64,000 bases of DNA from an uncultured Clostridia bacterium (lineage in GTDB: Bacteria > Bacillota > Clostridia > Christensenellales > Aristaeellaceae): contig CAKTXZ010000003.1 of assembly GCA_934632155.1 (NCBI GenBank), positions 1 through 64,000 of the forward strand, written 5' to 3'. Below, piece after piece: positions 51,097 through 59,509 of this stretch; positions within the stretch are counted from its first letter, which is position 1; each line of letters starts with the position of its first letter. A program made the position numbers and the translations under genes. The notes under the pieces are model-generated. The model saw nothing but the letters and a program-made list of their open reading frames with translations. It searched no databases and was not told where the DNA came from.

Positions 51097-52682
51097 GCTT
51101 CACCTATCCGTCGGGCGCCGAGCCCGTGCTGCGGGACGTTTCCTTTACGCTGGAGGCGGGGGATTTCGCCGTGCTGCTGGGTGCGACGGGAAGCGGAAAA
51201 TCCACGCTGCTGCGCTGCCTGAAGCGCGAGATTGCTCCGCGCGGCGAAATGACGGGGAAAATCCTTGTGGACGGCGCGCCGCTTTCCGCCCTGTCCGCGC
51301 GCGAGAGCGCGTGCCGCATCGGCCTTGTGGGGCAGCGCCCCGAGGAGCAGATCGTGACGGACAAGGTATGGCACGAATTGGCCTTTGGGCTGGAAAACAT
51401 GGCGGCGCCGCGCGACGAAATTCGGCGGCGCACGGCGGAAATTGCCTGCTTTTTCGGTATTGAGGACTGGTTCGAGCGGGATACGGCGAGCCTTTCCGGC
51501 GGACAGAAGCAGCTTTTGAATCTGGCCTCGGTGATGGCGATGCGTCCGGAGGCGCTGCTGCTGGACGAGCCGACCGCGCAGCTGGATCCTATTGCTGCGG
51601 GGCGTTTTCTGGATATGCTGCGCCGGCTGAACGCGGAGCTGGGGTTGACCGTGCTGCTCGTCGAGCACCGGCTGGAGGAGGCGCTGCCCATCGCCGGGCG
51701 CGCGCTGGCGCTGGAAAGAGGACGGCTGATTGCCTGCGGCGATACGCGCAGTGTGGCGCGCATGCTGCGGGAGAAGCCGGCGTTTCTTCCGGCCATGCCT
51801 GCCGCCGCGCGCTTTGCCGCGCAGCTGAACGCCGCGGAATGTCCGCTGACCGTGGGGGAGGGGCGGCGGCTGCTGGCTGAGCGGCATGTGCCGGGCAAGA
51901 CGCTGCCGATCGCGCAGGCGCGGACGGGCGAAGCGGCGCTGTCGCTTTCGCAGGTCTATTTTCGTTATGACCGTGCGGCGGCGGATGTGCTGCGCGGCGC
52001 GACGCTGACGGTGTGCCGGCAGGAAATTTTCTGCCTGCTGGGCGGCAACGGCGCAGGAAAATCCACGCTGCTTTCCTGCGCGGCGGGCGTGGCGCGGCCC
52101 TATGCGGGCAGCGTGCGGGTGTTTGGAAAAAGCGTTCGCAAATACGCCGGGCAGAGCCTGTACCGCGATTGTCTCGCGATGCTGCCGCAGGATGTGCAGG
52201 CGCTGTTTCTGCGGGATACCGTGGCGGAGGAGCTTGCCGACGCGCAGGCGGATGCGTTGCTTCTTCCCCTTGACTTTTCGCCGCTCTTGGACAGGCATCC
52301 CTATGACCTGTCGGGCGGGGAGCAGCAGCTGCTGGCGCTGTGCAAGGCGCTGGCGCAGCGGCCGCGGCTTCTGCTGCTGGACGAGCCGACCAAGGGGCTG
52401 GACGCGTTCGCCCGGCTGCGGCTGACGGCGCTGCTCAGGGCGCTTCGCGAACGCGGCATGACGATTCTGTGCGTGACGCACGATGTGGAGTTTGCCGCCG
52501 CCTGCGCCGATCGCTGCGCCCTGCTTTTCCGGGGCGAGGTGCTGGGCTGCGATACGCCGCGGGCGTTTTTCGCGGGAAACGGCGCGTATACCACGGCGGC
52601 AAACCGTATGGCGCGCGGTATATGCGACACGGCGGTGACGGTGGAGGATTTACGCGCCCTGTGCGGGAGGGAAACGACATGA
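51069..52682 (+). CDS. ECF transporter ATPase, two fused ATP-binding domains
   Basis: A 537-residue tandem ABC protein equal to EcfA1 and EcfA2 joined. First domain: Walker A GATGSGKST, Q-loop VGQRPEEQIV, signature LSGGQKQLLNLA, Walker B ALLLDEPTAQLDP, H-loop VEHRLEEA. Second domain from about residue 300: GGNGAGKST, LPQDVQALF, LSGGEQQLLALCKAL, LLLLDEPTKGLD and VTHDVEFA. Both sites look catalytically complete. ATG 51069 lies inside the end of the T gene; the stop overlaps the S gene ATG by 4 bp. Confidence 0.92.
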   Translation: MALLAVEHLSFTYPSGAEPVLRDVSFTLEAGDFAVLLGATGSGKSTLLRCLKREIAPRGEMTGKILVDGAPLSALSARESACRIGLVGQRPEEQIVTDKVWHELAFGLENMAAPRDEIRRRTAEIACFFGIEDWFERDTASLSGGQKQLLNLASVMAMRPEALLLDEPTAQLDPIAAGRFLDMLRRLNAELGLTVLLVEHRLEEALPIAGRALALERGRLIACGDTRSVARMLREKPAFLPAMPAAARFAAQLNAAECPLTVGEGRRLLAERHVPGKTLPIAQARTGEAALSLSQVYFRYDRAAADVLRGATLTVCRQEIFCLLGGNGAGKSTLLSCAAGVARPYAGSVRVFGKSVRKYAGQSLYRDCLAMLPQDVQALFLRDTVAEELADAQADALLLPLDFSPLLDRHPYDLSGGEQQLLALCKALAQRPRLLLLDEPTKGLDAFARLRLTALLRALRERGMTILCVTHDVEFAAACADRCALLFRGEVLGCDTPRAFFAGNGAYTTAANRMARGICDTAVTVEDLRALCGRETT

Positions 52683-53365
52683 TCGTGATTCAAAGCCCGC
52701 GGGCGCGCCGGGCGCTGCGCGTGGCGATTCCCGGCCTGCTGATGCCGCTATTGGCGGTGAGCGGCGGGGCGCTGCTGGCGGAAAGGTATTATCCGCTGCT
52801 TATTCTGCTGTGCACGGCGGCTTCGCTGGCGCTGTTTGCGGCGGGCTTTGAACGGCGAAAAACGGGCGCGCGGCGGCTGGCGCTGGCGTGCGTGATGACG
52901 GCGCTGGCTGTTGTGGGGCGCTTTATTCCTTTTTTGAAGCCCATTGCCGCCGTGACGATTTTGACGGCGCTGGCGCTTGGCGGCGAGGCCGGGTTTCTGG
53001 TCGGCGCACTGACGGCGCTGATTTCAAATTTCTACTTTGGTCAGGGGCCATGGACGCCCTTTCAGATGCTCGCCTTCGGCCTGATCGGGCTGGCGGCGGG
53101 CGCGCTGAGAACAAGCCTGAAGAAAAGCAGGCCGCTTTTGCTGCTCTACGGCGCGCTTGCCGGCGCGGCGTATTCATGGATGATGGACGTGTGGACGGTG
53201 CTGTGGTACGACGGCGGCTTCACCATGGCGCTGTATCGTGCGGCGCTGCTTTCCGCGCTGCCCTATACCGTGCTTTATGCGGCGTCTAACGTGCTGTTTT
53301 TGGCCGTTTTTGCATCCTCGACCATTCGAAAGCTGGATAGGCTGGTGATGAAATACGATCTGTAG
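52679..53365 (+). CDS. ECF transporter substrate-binding (S) component, probably for cobalamin
   Basis: A 228-residue membrane protein with six or more helices. The segment SNFYFGQGPWTPFQMLAFGLIGLAAG is a hallmark of one S-component branch, and small-residue helix patterns (A-x-x-x-A) for docking on the T subunit are visible in helices 1 to 3. It ends an operon that begins with a B12 riboswitch and carries two transcobalamin-like proteins, so cobalamin or another corrinoid is the likely ligand; the sequence alone does not prove it. Confidence 0.82.
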   Translation: MIVIQSPRARRALRVAIPGLLMPLLAVSGGALLAERYYPLLILLCTAASLALFAAGFERRKTGARRLALACVMTALAVVGRFIPFLKPIAAVTILTALALGGEAGFLVGALTALISNFYFGQGPWTPFQMLAFGLIGLAAGALRTSLKKSRPLLLLYGALAGAAYSWMMDVWTVLWYDGGFTMALYRAALLSALPYTVLYAASNVLFLAVFASSTIRKLDRLVMKYDL

Positions 53366-53408
53366 TCCGTTTTTCGGGCTGTTTGCGCCTTCCATTGCGG
53401 GTGGGCGG

Positions 53409-53531
53409 CAATCATGGTATAATGATTAGGAAAATCGCGCAGCGATTTCTCCGGGTCAGCGGGACGCTGGAAGCGTTACGCTGACAATCATGGTATAATA
53501 GATTAGGAAAATCGCACGGCGATTTCTCCGG
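53409..53531 (+). repeat. Tandem duplication carrying two promoter-like -10 boxes
   Basis: Units 53409-53454 and 53485-53531 (period 76 bp) both read CAATCATGGTATAAT, then GATTAGGAAAATCGC, a 3-nt loop, GCGATTTCTCCGG. They differ by three substitutions and one inserted base. Each has an extended -10 box (TGGTATAAT at 53415-53423 and 53491-53499) followed by an AAATCGC/GCGATTT hairpin in the predicted 5' leader. The unit leads into the LCP gene at 53598; TTGCGG lies 17 bp before the first -10 box. Confidence 0.85.
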
Positions 53532-53597
53532 CCCGGCGGGAGGCTGCGGGCGGCAGGCCGGCAACCGGTGAATGCTTCAAAGACGGGAGGCAATTAA

Positions 53598-54476
53598 ATG
53601 AAAAAACGCGTTGGGGCGGCGCTGCTGTGCCTGCTGTGGCTGCTGGCATGGGCTGCGCCGGCGGAATCGACGTGGACGCAGGCGCGCTTTGCTTCCGTAA
53701 CGGCCGCGCTGGCGGGCGACGAGCCAAGCCCCGTTCCGGGCGATATGCGCATTCGGCCCAGCCGTGATCTGCACGCGGGCAAGGCGCGCAGGGAGCTGTT
53801 CCCGCTGCTGCTGCTGAGCACGGACGCGCAGGACATGCGCGAGAACTATGGCCGTACGGACGCGGCGCTGCTGTGCCTGATTCATCGCGACACCGGCGCG
53901 GTGCGGGTGATTACCCTGCCGGTTGAGGCGCAGGCGCAGCTTTCCGGGCTGCCGGGCACGGTCGCCCTGCGGTATGCCGCCTGCTTTGGCGGGCCGCTGC
54001 TGACGGCGCAGACGGTCAACGAGCTTCTCGGCGCGGGCGTGAAACGCTACTGCGCGGTGAACGATGAGGCGTTCGCCTGCGCGGTAAACGCGCTGGGCGG
54101 CGTGACGCTGACGCTGAGCGAGAGCGAGGGCGACGCGCTGGGGCTGGCGCAGGGAGCGCAGCGGCTTTCGGGCGAACAGGCGCTCCGATACGTTCGGCTG
54201 CGGCGCGGGGACGGCGCGTCGCGCCCGCAAAAGCTGCTGGAGGCGGTATATCGCCAGATGCTGGAGGGACGAAACGTCGACGCGCTGATGACGATGGCGG
54301 ATACGATTCTGCCCTTTATCGATACCAACCTGACCGGAAGCGACGTGATGGATATTCTGTTTGCGCTTTGCGAGCAGGAAACCCTCGGCGCGTATACGCC
54401 GGACGCTTTGCCGGATTTTTCCGAGGCGACCGTCAAGGACTTTCAGCGGCTTTTGCAGGAGGAGGCGGGCCAATGA
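53598..54476 (+). CDS. LytR-CpsA-Psr (LCP) family-like exported protein
   Basis: LCP proteins attach wall polymers such as teichoic acid to peptidoglycan. The 292-residue product has a signal peptide (MKKRVGAALLCLLWLLAWAAPAES). NYGRTDAALLCLIHRDTGAVRVITLP matches the GR-S/T-D strand and R-D-T region, FACAVNALGGVTLTL the middle, and LSGEQALRYVRLRRGDGASRPQKLLEAVYRQ the C-terminal Y-V-R-x-R and R-x-x-R-Q region. Several phosphate-binding positions are less well kept than in typical LCP enzymes and the membrane anchor seems cleavable, so activity is uncertain. GGGAGG lies before the ATG; the stop overlaps the next gene. Confidence 0.75.
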   Translation: MKKRVGAALLCLLWLLAWAAPAESTWTQARFASVTAALAGDEPSPVPGDMRIRPSRDLHAGKARRELFPLLLLSTDAQDMRENYGRTDAALLCLIHRDTGAVRVITLPVEAQAQLSGLPGTVALRYAACFGGPLLTAQTVNELLGAGVKRYCAVNDEAFACAVNALGGVTLTLSESEGDALGLAQGAQRLSGEQALRYVRLRRGDGASRPQKLLEAVYRQMLEGRNVDALMTMADTILPFIDTNLTGSDVMDILFALCEQETLGAYTPDALPDFSEATVKDFQRLLQEEAGQ

Positions 54477-55396
54477 TCGTTTGCGTATCGATGAACCCCA
54501 GCATGGACAAGGCGCTGACCACGTCCGCCTTTTCACCGGACGCGCCCAACCGTGTGACGGTGGAGCGGCTTGATTTGGGCGGCAAGGGCGTGAACGTGGC
54601 GCGCACGCTGGCGGCGCTGGGGGAAAAAACGGCGTATGTCGGCTTTGATTACCGGAGCGCGCCGGTGCGCAAGGGGCTGGCCGATTGGCCGATTGCGCTG
54701 CATACCGTGCCCCTTGACGGTGAGCTGCGCACGAACATCAAGCTTCGGGATGAGAAAACGGGCGGGACGATTGAAATCAACGAGCGCGGCGCGGCGGTAA
54801 CGAAGGCGCAGCTCGATGCGCTGGGCGAGCGGCTGCTCGCGCTGTGCGGCGCGGGCGATTATGTGATCTTTTCCGGCAGCATGCCGCCCGGCGTGCCGAT
54901 GGAAACGTATCGCGACTGGTGCCGCGCTGTGTGCGCGCGCGGCGCGCTGCCCGTGGCGGATTGCGACGGCGCTGCGCTGGCGCTGGCGCTGGAGGCGGCT
55001 CCGGCGCTAATCAAGCCTAACGCGCAGGAATTTTTCGCGTTGACGGGCGCGTGCGCAGAGGCGGACGCGCAAGCGCTGGAGGCCTGCCGTGGGCTGCATG
55101 CGCGCGGCGTGGGCATGGTTTGCCTGTCGCGCGGGCCGAAGGGGGCGTTATTGTCCGTTGGCGGCGCGGCGTATGCCTGCCCGGCGGCGGATGTGCCCGT
55201 TCGCGGCGTGCAGGGCGCGGGGGATGCAATGCTCTCCGGCCTTGTCGCGGCGCTGCGGCGCGGAGAAACGCCGCCCGCGGCGCTGCGCTATGCCTCCGCC
55301 GTGGCGGGCGCGGCGGTGATGCGCGCCGGTACGCAGACCGCCAGAGCGCAGGACGTGGAGGCGCTTTTGCCACAGCTTTCCGTGCGCGCGCTGTAA
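54473..55396 (+). CDS. PfkB family sugar kinase, 1-phosphofructokinase / tagatose-6-phosphate kinase type
   Basis: A 307-residue ribokinase-fold enzyme. VSMNPSMDKALTTSAF and LDLGGKGVNVARTLAALG form the N-terminal sugar-binding motif of the FruK/LacC group; FSGSMPPGVPMETY and the C-terminal GAGDAMLSGLVAAL (catalytic Asp in GAGD) are complete. No PTS fructose gene or regulator lies near, so fructose-1-phosphate is only one option. ATG 54473 overlaps the LCP-like stop by 4 bp. Confidence 0.88.
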   Translation: MIVCVSMNPSMDKALTTSAFSPDAPNRVTVERLDLGGKGVNVARTLAALGEKTAYVGFDYRSAPVRKGLADWPIALHTVPLDGELRTNIKLRDEKTGGTIEINERGAAVTKAQLDALGERLLALCGAGDYVIFSGSMPPGVPMETYRDWCRAVCARGALPVADCDGAALALALEAAPALIKPNAQEFFALTGACAEADAQALEACRGLHARGVGMVCLSRGPKGALLSVGGAAYACPAADVPVRGVQGAGDAMLSGLVAALRRGETPPAALRYASAVAGAAVMRAGTQTARAQDVEALLPQLSVRAL

Positions 55397-55483
55397 AGCG
55401 GAAGGGCCGCTTCACTCTTTGTCCAAGATCTTTTGAAAAATGCAGTCGGACTGTTATCGGCGCTTGTTCTAAATTTGTGCTTT

Positions 55484-55517
55484 CCACCCGAACGCCTTGC
55501 ACGGCCGGGTGGCTTTT
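55484..55517 (+). terminator. Probable intrinsic terminator after the PfkB kinase gene
   Basis: CCACCCG pairs with CGGGTGG (15-nt loop) followed by CTTTT. It overlaps the promoter of the next gene. Confidence 0.5.
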
Positions 55518-55526
55518 GCGTATAAT
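55497..55526 (+). promoter_or_regulatory. Promoter of the LysA-like gene
   Basis: TTGCAC (55497-55502), 18 bp, TATAAT (55521-55526). Confidence 0.65.
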
Positions 55527-55570
55527 GGGGCGAATCGAAAGATACCTTTTAGCAAAAGAAGGAATGGGTT

Positions 55571-56806
55571 ATGCCGAATTTTTCTTTATCGGACGAAGTG
55601 TTTATCGCGGCGGCGCACCGCTTTCCGACGCCCTTTTATCTTTATGACGAGCGCGGCATTCGCGACAGGATTCGGGCGCTGAGGAACGCCTTTGCCTGGG
55701 CGCCCGATTTTCAGGAATATTTTGCTGTTAAGGCGCTGCCTAACCCGCATATTCTGAAAATTTTTCAGGAGGAGGGCTGCGGGCTGGACTGCTCGAGCGA
55801 ATGCGAGCTGCTTCTGGCCGAGCGGCTGGGGCTTTCGGGTGAAAAGATTATGTTTTCCGCCAACGCGATGCCGGCATGCGAATTTGACCATGCGCGGCGG
55901 CTGAACGCGCTGATGAATCTGGACGACAGCAGCGACGTGGACACGCTGGCCGCGCACGGCGGCATTCCCGAAACGCTGTGCATGCGCTACAATCCGGGCG
56001 GGACGTTTACCCTTGGCACGGCGATTATGGGCGCGCCGGGCGAATCCAAATACGGCTGGACGAGGGCGCAGCTGTTTTCCGGCGTCGGGCGGCTCAAGGC
56101 ACTGGGCGTGAAGCGCTTCGGCCTGCATGCCTTTTTGGCGAGCAACGCCGTGGACAACGCCTATTACCCCACGCTGGCGGGCGTGCTGATGACGCTTGGA
56201 CGCGAGCTGTCCGAATTTTCCGGCCTGCCGCTGGCGTTTGTCAACCTTTCCGGTGGCGTGGGCATTCCCTATCGCCCGGAGCAGCTGGCGGTGGATATCG
56301 ACGCTGTGGGCGAGGCGGTATGCCGGGAATATGCGCGCGTGCTGGGCAAGCCGCAAAAGGACGGCCCCGCCGTTAAGACCGAGCTGGGACGTTATATGAC
56401 CGGCCCGAGCGGCTGGCTGCTGACCCGCGCGATTCACAAAAAGGAAATTTACAAGACCTATATCGGCGTGGATGCGTGCGCGTCGAACCTGATGCGTCCG
56501 GCGATGTACGGCGCGTATCATCACATCCATGTTTGCGGAAAGCGGGAGCTGCCCGCCGATCATTGCTATGATATTACGGGGTGCCTGTGTGAAAATAACG
56601 ATAAATTTGCCGTGGACAGGATGCTGCCCGAGATTGCGCCGAACGATCTGCTGGTGATTCATGATACGGGCGCGCACGGCTTTTCCATGGGCTATCAATA
56701 CAACGGCCGCCTGCGCAGCGCGGAAATTCTCTACACGGAAAGCGGCGATTTTCGCCTGATTCGCCGTGCCGAAACGCCGGAGGATTACTTCGCCACGCTG
56801 GTGTGA
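55571..56806 (+). CDS. PLP-dependent decarboxylase, diaminopimelate decarboxylase (LysA)-like
   Basis: A 411-residue fold-type III PLP enzyme. The Schiff-base lysine is in EYFAVKALPNPHILK, followed by CGLDCSSECELLLA; LSGGVGIPYRP is the phosphate-binding glycine loop, and ELGRYMTGPSGWLL plus YQYNGRLRSAEIL finish the active site. LysA makes lysine from meso-diaminopimelate; some gut-bacterial relatives decarboxylate other amino acids. The DACASNLMRPAMYGAYH segment is as in LysA. GAAGGA lies 8 nt before ATG 55571. No other lysine genes are adjacent, so the assignment rests on motif content. Confidence 0.85.
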   Translation: MPNFSLSDEVFIAAAHRFPTPFYLYDERGIRDRIRALRNAFAWAPDFQEYFAVKALPNPHILKIFQEEGCGLDCSSECELLLAERLGLSGEKIMFSANAMPACEFDHARRLNALMNLDDSSDVDTLAAHGGIPETLCMRYNPGGTFTLGTAIMGAPGESKYGWTRAQLFSGVGRLKALGVKRFGLHAFLASNAVDNAYYPTLAGVLMTLGRELSEFSGLPLAFVNLSGGVGIPYRPEQLAVDIDAVGEAVCREYARVLGKPQKDGPAVKTELGRYMTGPSGWLLTRAIHKKEIYKTYIGVDACASNLMRPAMYGAYHHIHVCGKRELPADHCYDITGCLCENNDKFAVDRMLPEIAPNDLLVIHDTGAHGFSMGYQYNGRLRSAEILYTESGDFRLIRRAETPEDYFATLV

Positions 56807-56939
56807 GCCGCAGAGAGAAGGGGCGAGGCTTTCCTGATTTCGCGAAGGCGGCGGACAAAGAAAAGCGGCGCAAGCCGCGCGCTGGCAGGAATAATTCGCA
56901 AAGGCGGAGCGTGAAGGCTTCTTATAAAACCTGCAAAGT

Positions 56940-56972
56940 ATAGATCCGGCATGAAAAAGGATAGATCCGGCA
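56940..56972 (+). promoter_or_regulatory. Direct repeat upstream of the folT promoter
   Basis: ATAGATCCGGCA occurs at 56940-56951 and 56961-56972, spaced 21 bp (two helical turns) and ending 4 bp before the -35 box. The form suggests binding of a regulator that sits on one face of the DNA. The rest of 56807-56939 shows no gene. Confidence 0.55.
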
Positions 56973-56976
56973 CAGC

Positions 56977-57005
56977 TTGCAATTTTTCCGCGCGCTTGCT
57001 ATAAT
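56977..57005 (+). promoter_or_regulatory. Promoter of the folT-nth unit
   Basis: TTGCAA (56977-56982), 17 bp, TATAAT (57000-57005), extended TGC. Confidence 0.75.
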
Positions 57006-57035
57006 AAACGCCGTATGTCGAAAGGGGGAATGCCG

Positions 57036-57560
57036 ATGAAGATTTGTTCGCTGCGGGCTAAGGATGTTACCGTTCTGGCCATGCTGACAGCGCTGAATGT
57101 GGTCATGGCGGAGGTGATGAAGTTTCCGATCATTCCCAAGGTGCTGGAATTGTCCTTCGGCTTTGTGCCCATCGCCGTAACGGGCATGCTCTTTGGCGCT
57201 GTTCCAGCCATGGCGGTCGCCGTGACGGGGGATATTATCGGCGCGCTGATTTTTAGCGCGGGGGACTTTTTCTTCGGCTATACGCTTACCGCGCTGACGA
57301 CGGGCCTGCTCTACGGCCTGTTTCTGCATGCGGAACGGACGCCGGCGGGCGCGGGCCGCATTGCGCTGTGCCAGCTGCTGGTGTCGCTGATCTGCTATGC
57401 CGGCATGAATACGCTGTGGGCGTATGTAATGGGCTATGCCAGAACCAGCCAGTATATTATTACGCGTTTGACGGTTAACGCCGTGGCGTATCCGGTCTAT
57501 TATCTGGTGCTGCGGCTGCTGGTTCGGTATCGGAAAACGCTGGAAAGCGCGGTGCACTGA
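57036..57560 (+). CDS. folT: Folate-family ECF transporter S component
   Basis: Membrane vitamin-capture subunit of 174 residues and six helices, meant to dock on a shared ECF module. LTALNVVMAEVMKFPII in helix 1 and LSFGFVPIAVTGMLFGAVPAMAVAVTGDIIGALI are the FolT pattern, and FFFGYTLTALTTGLLYGLFLH the following helix. No T or ATPase gene accompanies it, normal for group II ECF transporters; the cobalamin ECF module 4 kb upstream may or may not serve it. ATG 57036 has GGGGGA 6 nt before. No riboswitch was recognised; a 12-bp direct repeat precedes the promoter. Confidence 0.85.
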   Translation: MKICSLRAKDVTVLAMLTALNVVMAEVMKFPIIPKVLELSFGFVPIAVTGMLFGAVPAMAVAVTGDIIGALIFSAGDFFFGYTLTALTTGLLYGLFLHAERTPAGAGRIALCQLLVSLICYAGMNTLWAYVMGYARTSQYIITRLTVNAVAYPVYYLVLRLLVRYRKTLESAVH

Positions 57561-57562
57561 AT

Positions 57563-58183
57563 ATGGACGATACAAAAGCAATTCTTTCAGAGCTCAAGCG
57601 CCTGTATCCCAACCCTGCGCCCGAGCTGCATTTTACCAACCCCTACGAAACGCTGGTGGCCACCATCCTCTCCGCCCAGTGCACGGATAAGCGGGTGAAC
57701 ATGGTCACGCCCGCCGTTTTTCGGGATTTTCCGGACGTTTACGCCATGGCTGCAACGACGCCGGAAACGCTTTATCCGTATGTAAAAAGCTGCGGCTTCC
57801 AGAGCAAGGCGGCCAACATCGTCGCGGCGTGCCGCATGATTGTGGAAAAGCACGGCGGCGTCGTGCCCTCCGACATGGCGGCGCTCACGGCGCTTCCGGG
57901 CGTTGGCCGCAAGACGGCCAATGTGGTCATGGCCTTTGCCTTCGGCATTCCCGCGCTGCCGGTTGACACGCATGTTTTCCGCGTAAGCAAGCGGCTGGGG
58001 CTGGCGGACGGCAAAACGCCCGAGGCCGTGGAGCGCCAGCTGATGGCGGCGATCCCGCGGGAGGACTGGCGCGACGCGCATCATCAATTGATTTTTCACG
58101 GCCGCCGCGTTTGCCACGCGCAGCGTCCGGATTGCGCCGCCTGCACGCTTTTGCGTTATTGCGCCCATGCGAAGGAGGCCTAA
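57563..58183 (+). CDS. nth: Endonuclease III
   Basis: DNA glycosylase/AP lyase that removes oxidised pyrimidines. The 206-residue protein has ILSAQCTDKRVN, the helix-hairpin-helix with catalytic lysine ALPGVGRKTANVVMAFAF, the catalytic Asp in LPVDTHVFRVSKRLGL, and the [4Fe-4S] cysteines in the C-terminal CHAQRPDCAACTLLRYC (C-x6-C-x2-C-x5-C). It starts 2 bp after folT and shares its promoter, with a bidirectional terminator behind. Confidence 0.96.
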   Translation: MDDTKAILSELKRLYPNPAPELHFTNPYETLVATILSAQCTDKRVNMVTPAVFRDFPDVYAMAATTPETLYPYVKSCGFQSKAANIVAACRMIVEKHGGVVPSDMAALTALPGVGRKTANVVMAFAFGIPALPVDTHVFRVSKRLGLADGKTPEAVERQLMAAIPREDWRDAHHQLIFHGRRVCHAQRPDCAACTLLRYCAHAKEA

Positions 58184-58251
58184 GGCCGCCGCCGAACGCG
58201 CCCTGCGCCGCTTCGTCCGGTTAGCGGGAGCTTCCCCGAAAGCAATAGAAA

Positions 58252-58318
58252 AGGCGCTCCGGCTCGGAGACCTGAACGGCTCTTTTTCGTTCGAGTCTGC
58301 CTGCCGGAGCGCTTTTTA
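58252..58318. terminator. Bidirectional intrinsic terminator
   Basis: GCGCTCCGGC (58254-58263) pairs with GCCGGAGCGC (58303-58312); TTTTT follows on the plus strand and CTTTTCTATT on the minus strand. It serves both nth and the convergent antiporter unit. Confidence 0.85.
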
Positions 58319-58333
58319 TACGATATCGATTGC

Positions 58334-59509
58334 TTATCCCTTCACCGTGGGCTTGATTTCGCCGGCCTTGGTCAGCGCCAGCTTGGTTACCACCGGGCCG
58401 ATCAGCTCAAACACCAGCACGCCCGCCAGCACGACGGTATTGATCTGCTGGCCGAGCGTGGGAAAGCGGGATGTGACCAGTTGCGTCATGCCGATGGCGA
58501 CGCCCGCCTGCGGCAGCAGCGTCAGCCCCAGATATTTGCGCACGCTCTCATCCGCATGTACGCAGGACGCGCCCGCCAGCGTGCCCAGCCATTTGCCCAG
58601 CGAACGCAGCAGCAGATACAGCACGCCCATTACGCCCACGACGGGCAGGACGGCGACGTCCAGATCCGCGCCGGAAAGCACGAAGAAGAGCAAAAACAGC
58701 GGCGGGGTGAAGCGGTCGCATTGCTCCATGAGCACCTCGTGCTGCTGGCTTAGGTTGACCATGACCGCGCCGATCATCATGCATACCAGCAGGGAGGAAA
58801 GATTCCACATATCGCACAGGCCCACGCCTGCGAGCACCAGCGCGATGGAAAGCGCCAGCTTGTTGCCGCGGGAGGCGAAAAAGCGGCTGCAATACGCCAG
58901 AATCAGCCCCAGCACGGAGCCCAGCGCCAGCGAGCCGGCGATCTCAGCCAAGGGGGAGAGCACCATGCTCTGCCACGTTGTCTGACCGCCCAGCAAGGCC
59001 TGCGCGACGGAGGTGGAAATGCTGAATACCATCAGCCCCAGCGCGTCGTCCATGGCCACCACGGGCAGCAGCATGCGCGTCACGGGGCCGTCCGCCTTGT
59101 ATTGGCGCACGACCATCAGCGTGGCGGCCGGCGCCGTTGCCAGCGCAATCGCGCCCAGCAGCAGGCTGGTGGGTACATCAAAGCCGCAGGCGATTAGCCC
59201 GACGTCCACCAACAGGGCGGTGGTCATGCCTTGAAAAAAGGTGATGGTCAGCGGCGCCTTGCCGATTTTTTTCAGATAGCTGAGCTTGAATTCGCCGCCG
59301 ATGGCATAGGCGATGAAGCCCAGCGCCGCTTCGGATATTACGCTCAGCGACCGTCCCGTTTCCTTGGTGACAATGCCGCCCACACACGGGCCGATCAAAA
59401 GCCCGGCAATGAGAAAGGCCGTTACGTTGGGCAGCTTCACCAGCCGCGCGGCCCGGCTGACCAGCAGCCCCGCGCCCATTGCAATGCCGATAATCAACAG
59501 CACGTTCAT
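58334..59509 (-). CDS. CPA2-family cation:proton antiporter
   Basis: A 391-residue membrane protein with about 12-13 helices of the Na+(K+)/H+ exchanger fold. KLPNVTAFLIAGLLIGP near the start and LALATAPAATLMVV, VVAMDDALGLMVFSI (ion-binding Asp-Asp) in the core are visible, with LLPQAGVAIGMTQ near the end. There is no TrkA-N domain. The ATG overlaps the upstream PII-like gene by 4 bp, so the two are made together and the PII-like protein may regulate the exchanger. The ion is unknown. Confidence 0.88.
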   Translation of the reverse strand: MNVLLIIGIAMGAGLLVSRAARLVKLPNVTAFLIAGLLIGPCVGGIVTKETGRSLSVISEAALGFIAYAIGGEFKLSYLKKIGKAPLTITFFQGMTTALLVDVGLIACGFDVPTSLLLGAIALATAPAATLMVVRQYKADGPVTRMLLPVVAMDDALGLMVFSISTSVAQALLGGQTTWQSMVLSPLAEIAGSLALGSVLGLILAYCSRFFASRGNKLALSIALVLAGVGLCDMWNLSSLLVCMMIGAVMVNLSQQHEVLMEQCDRFTPPLFLLFFVLSGADLDVAVLPVVGVMGVLYLLLRSLGKWLGTLAGASCVHADESVRKYLGLTLLPQAGVAIGMTQLVTSRFPTLGQQINTVVLAGVLVFELIGPVVTKLALTKAGEIKPTVKG

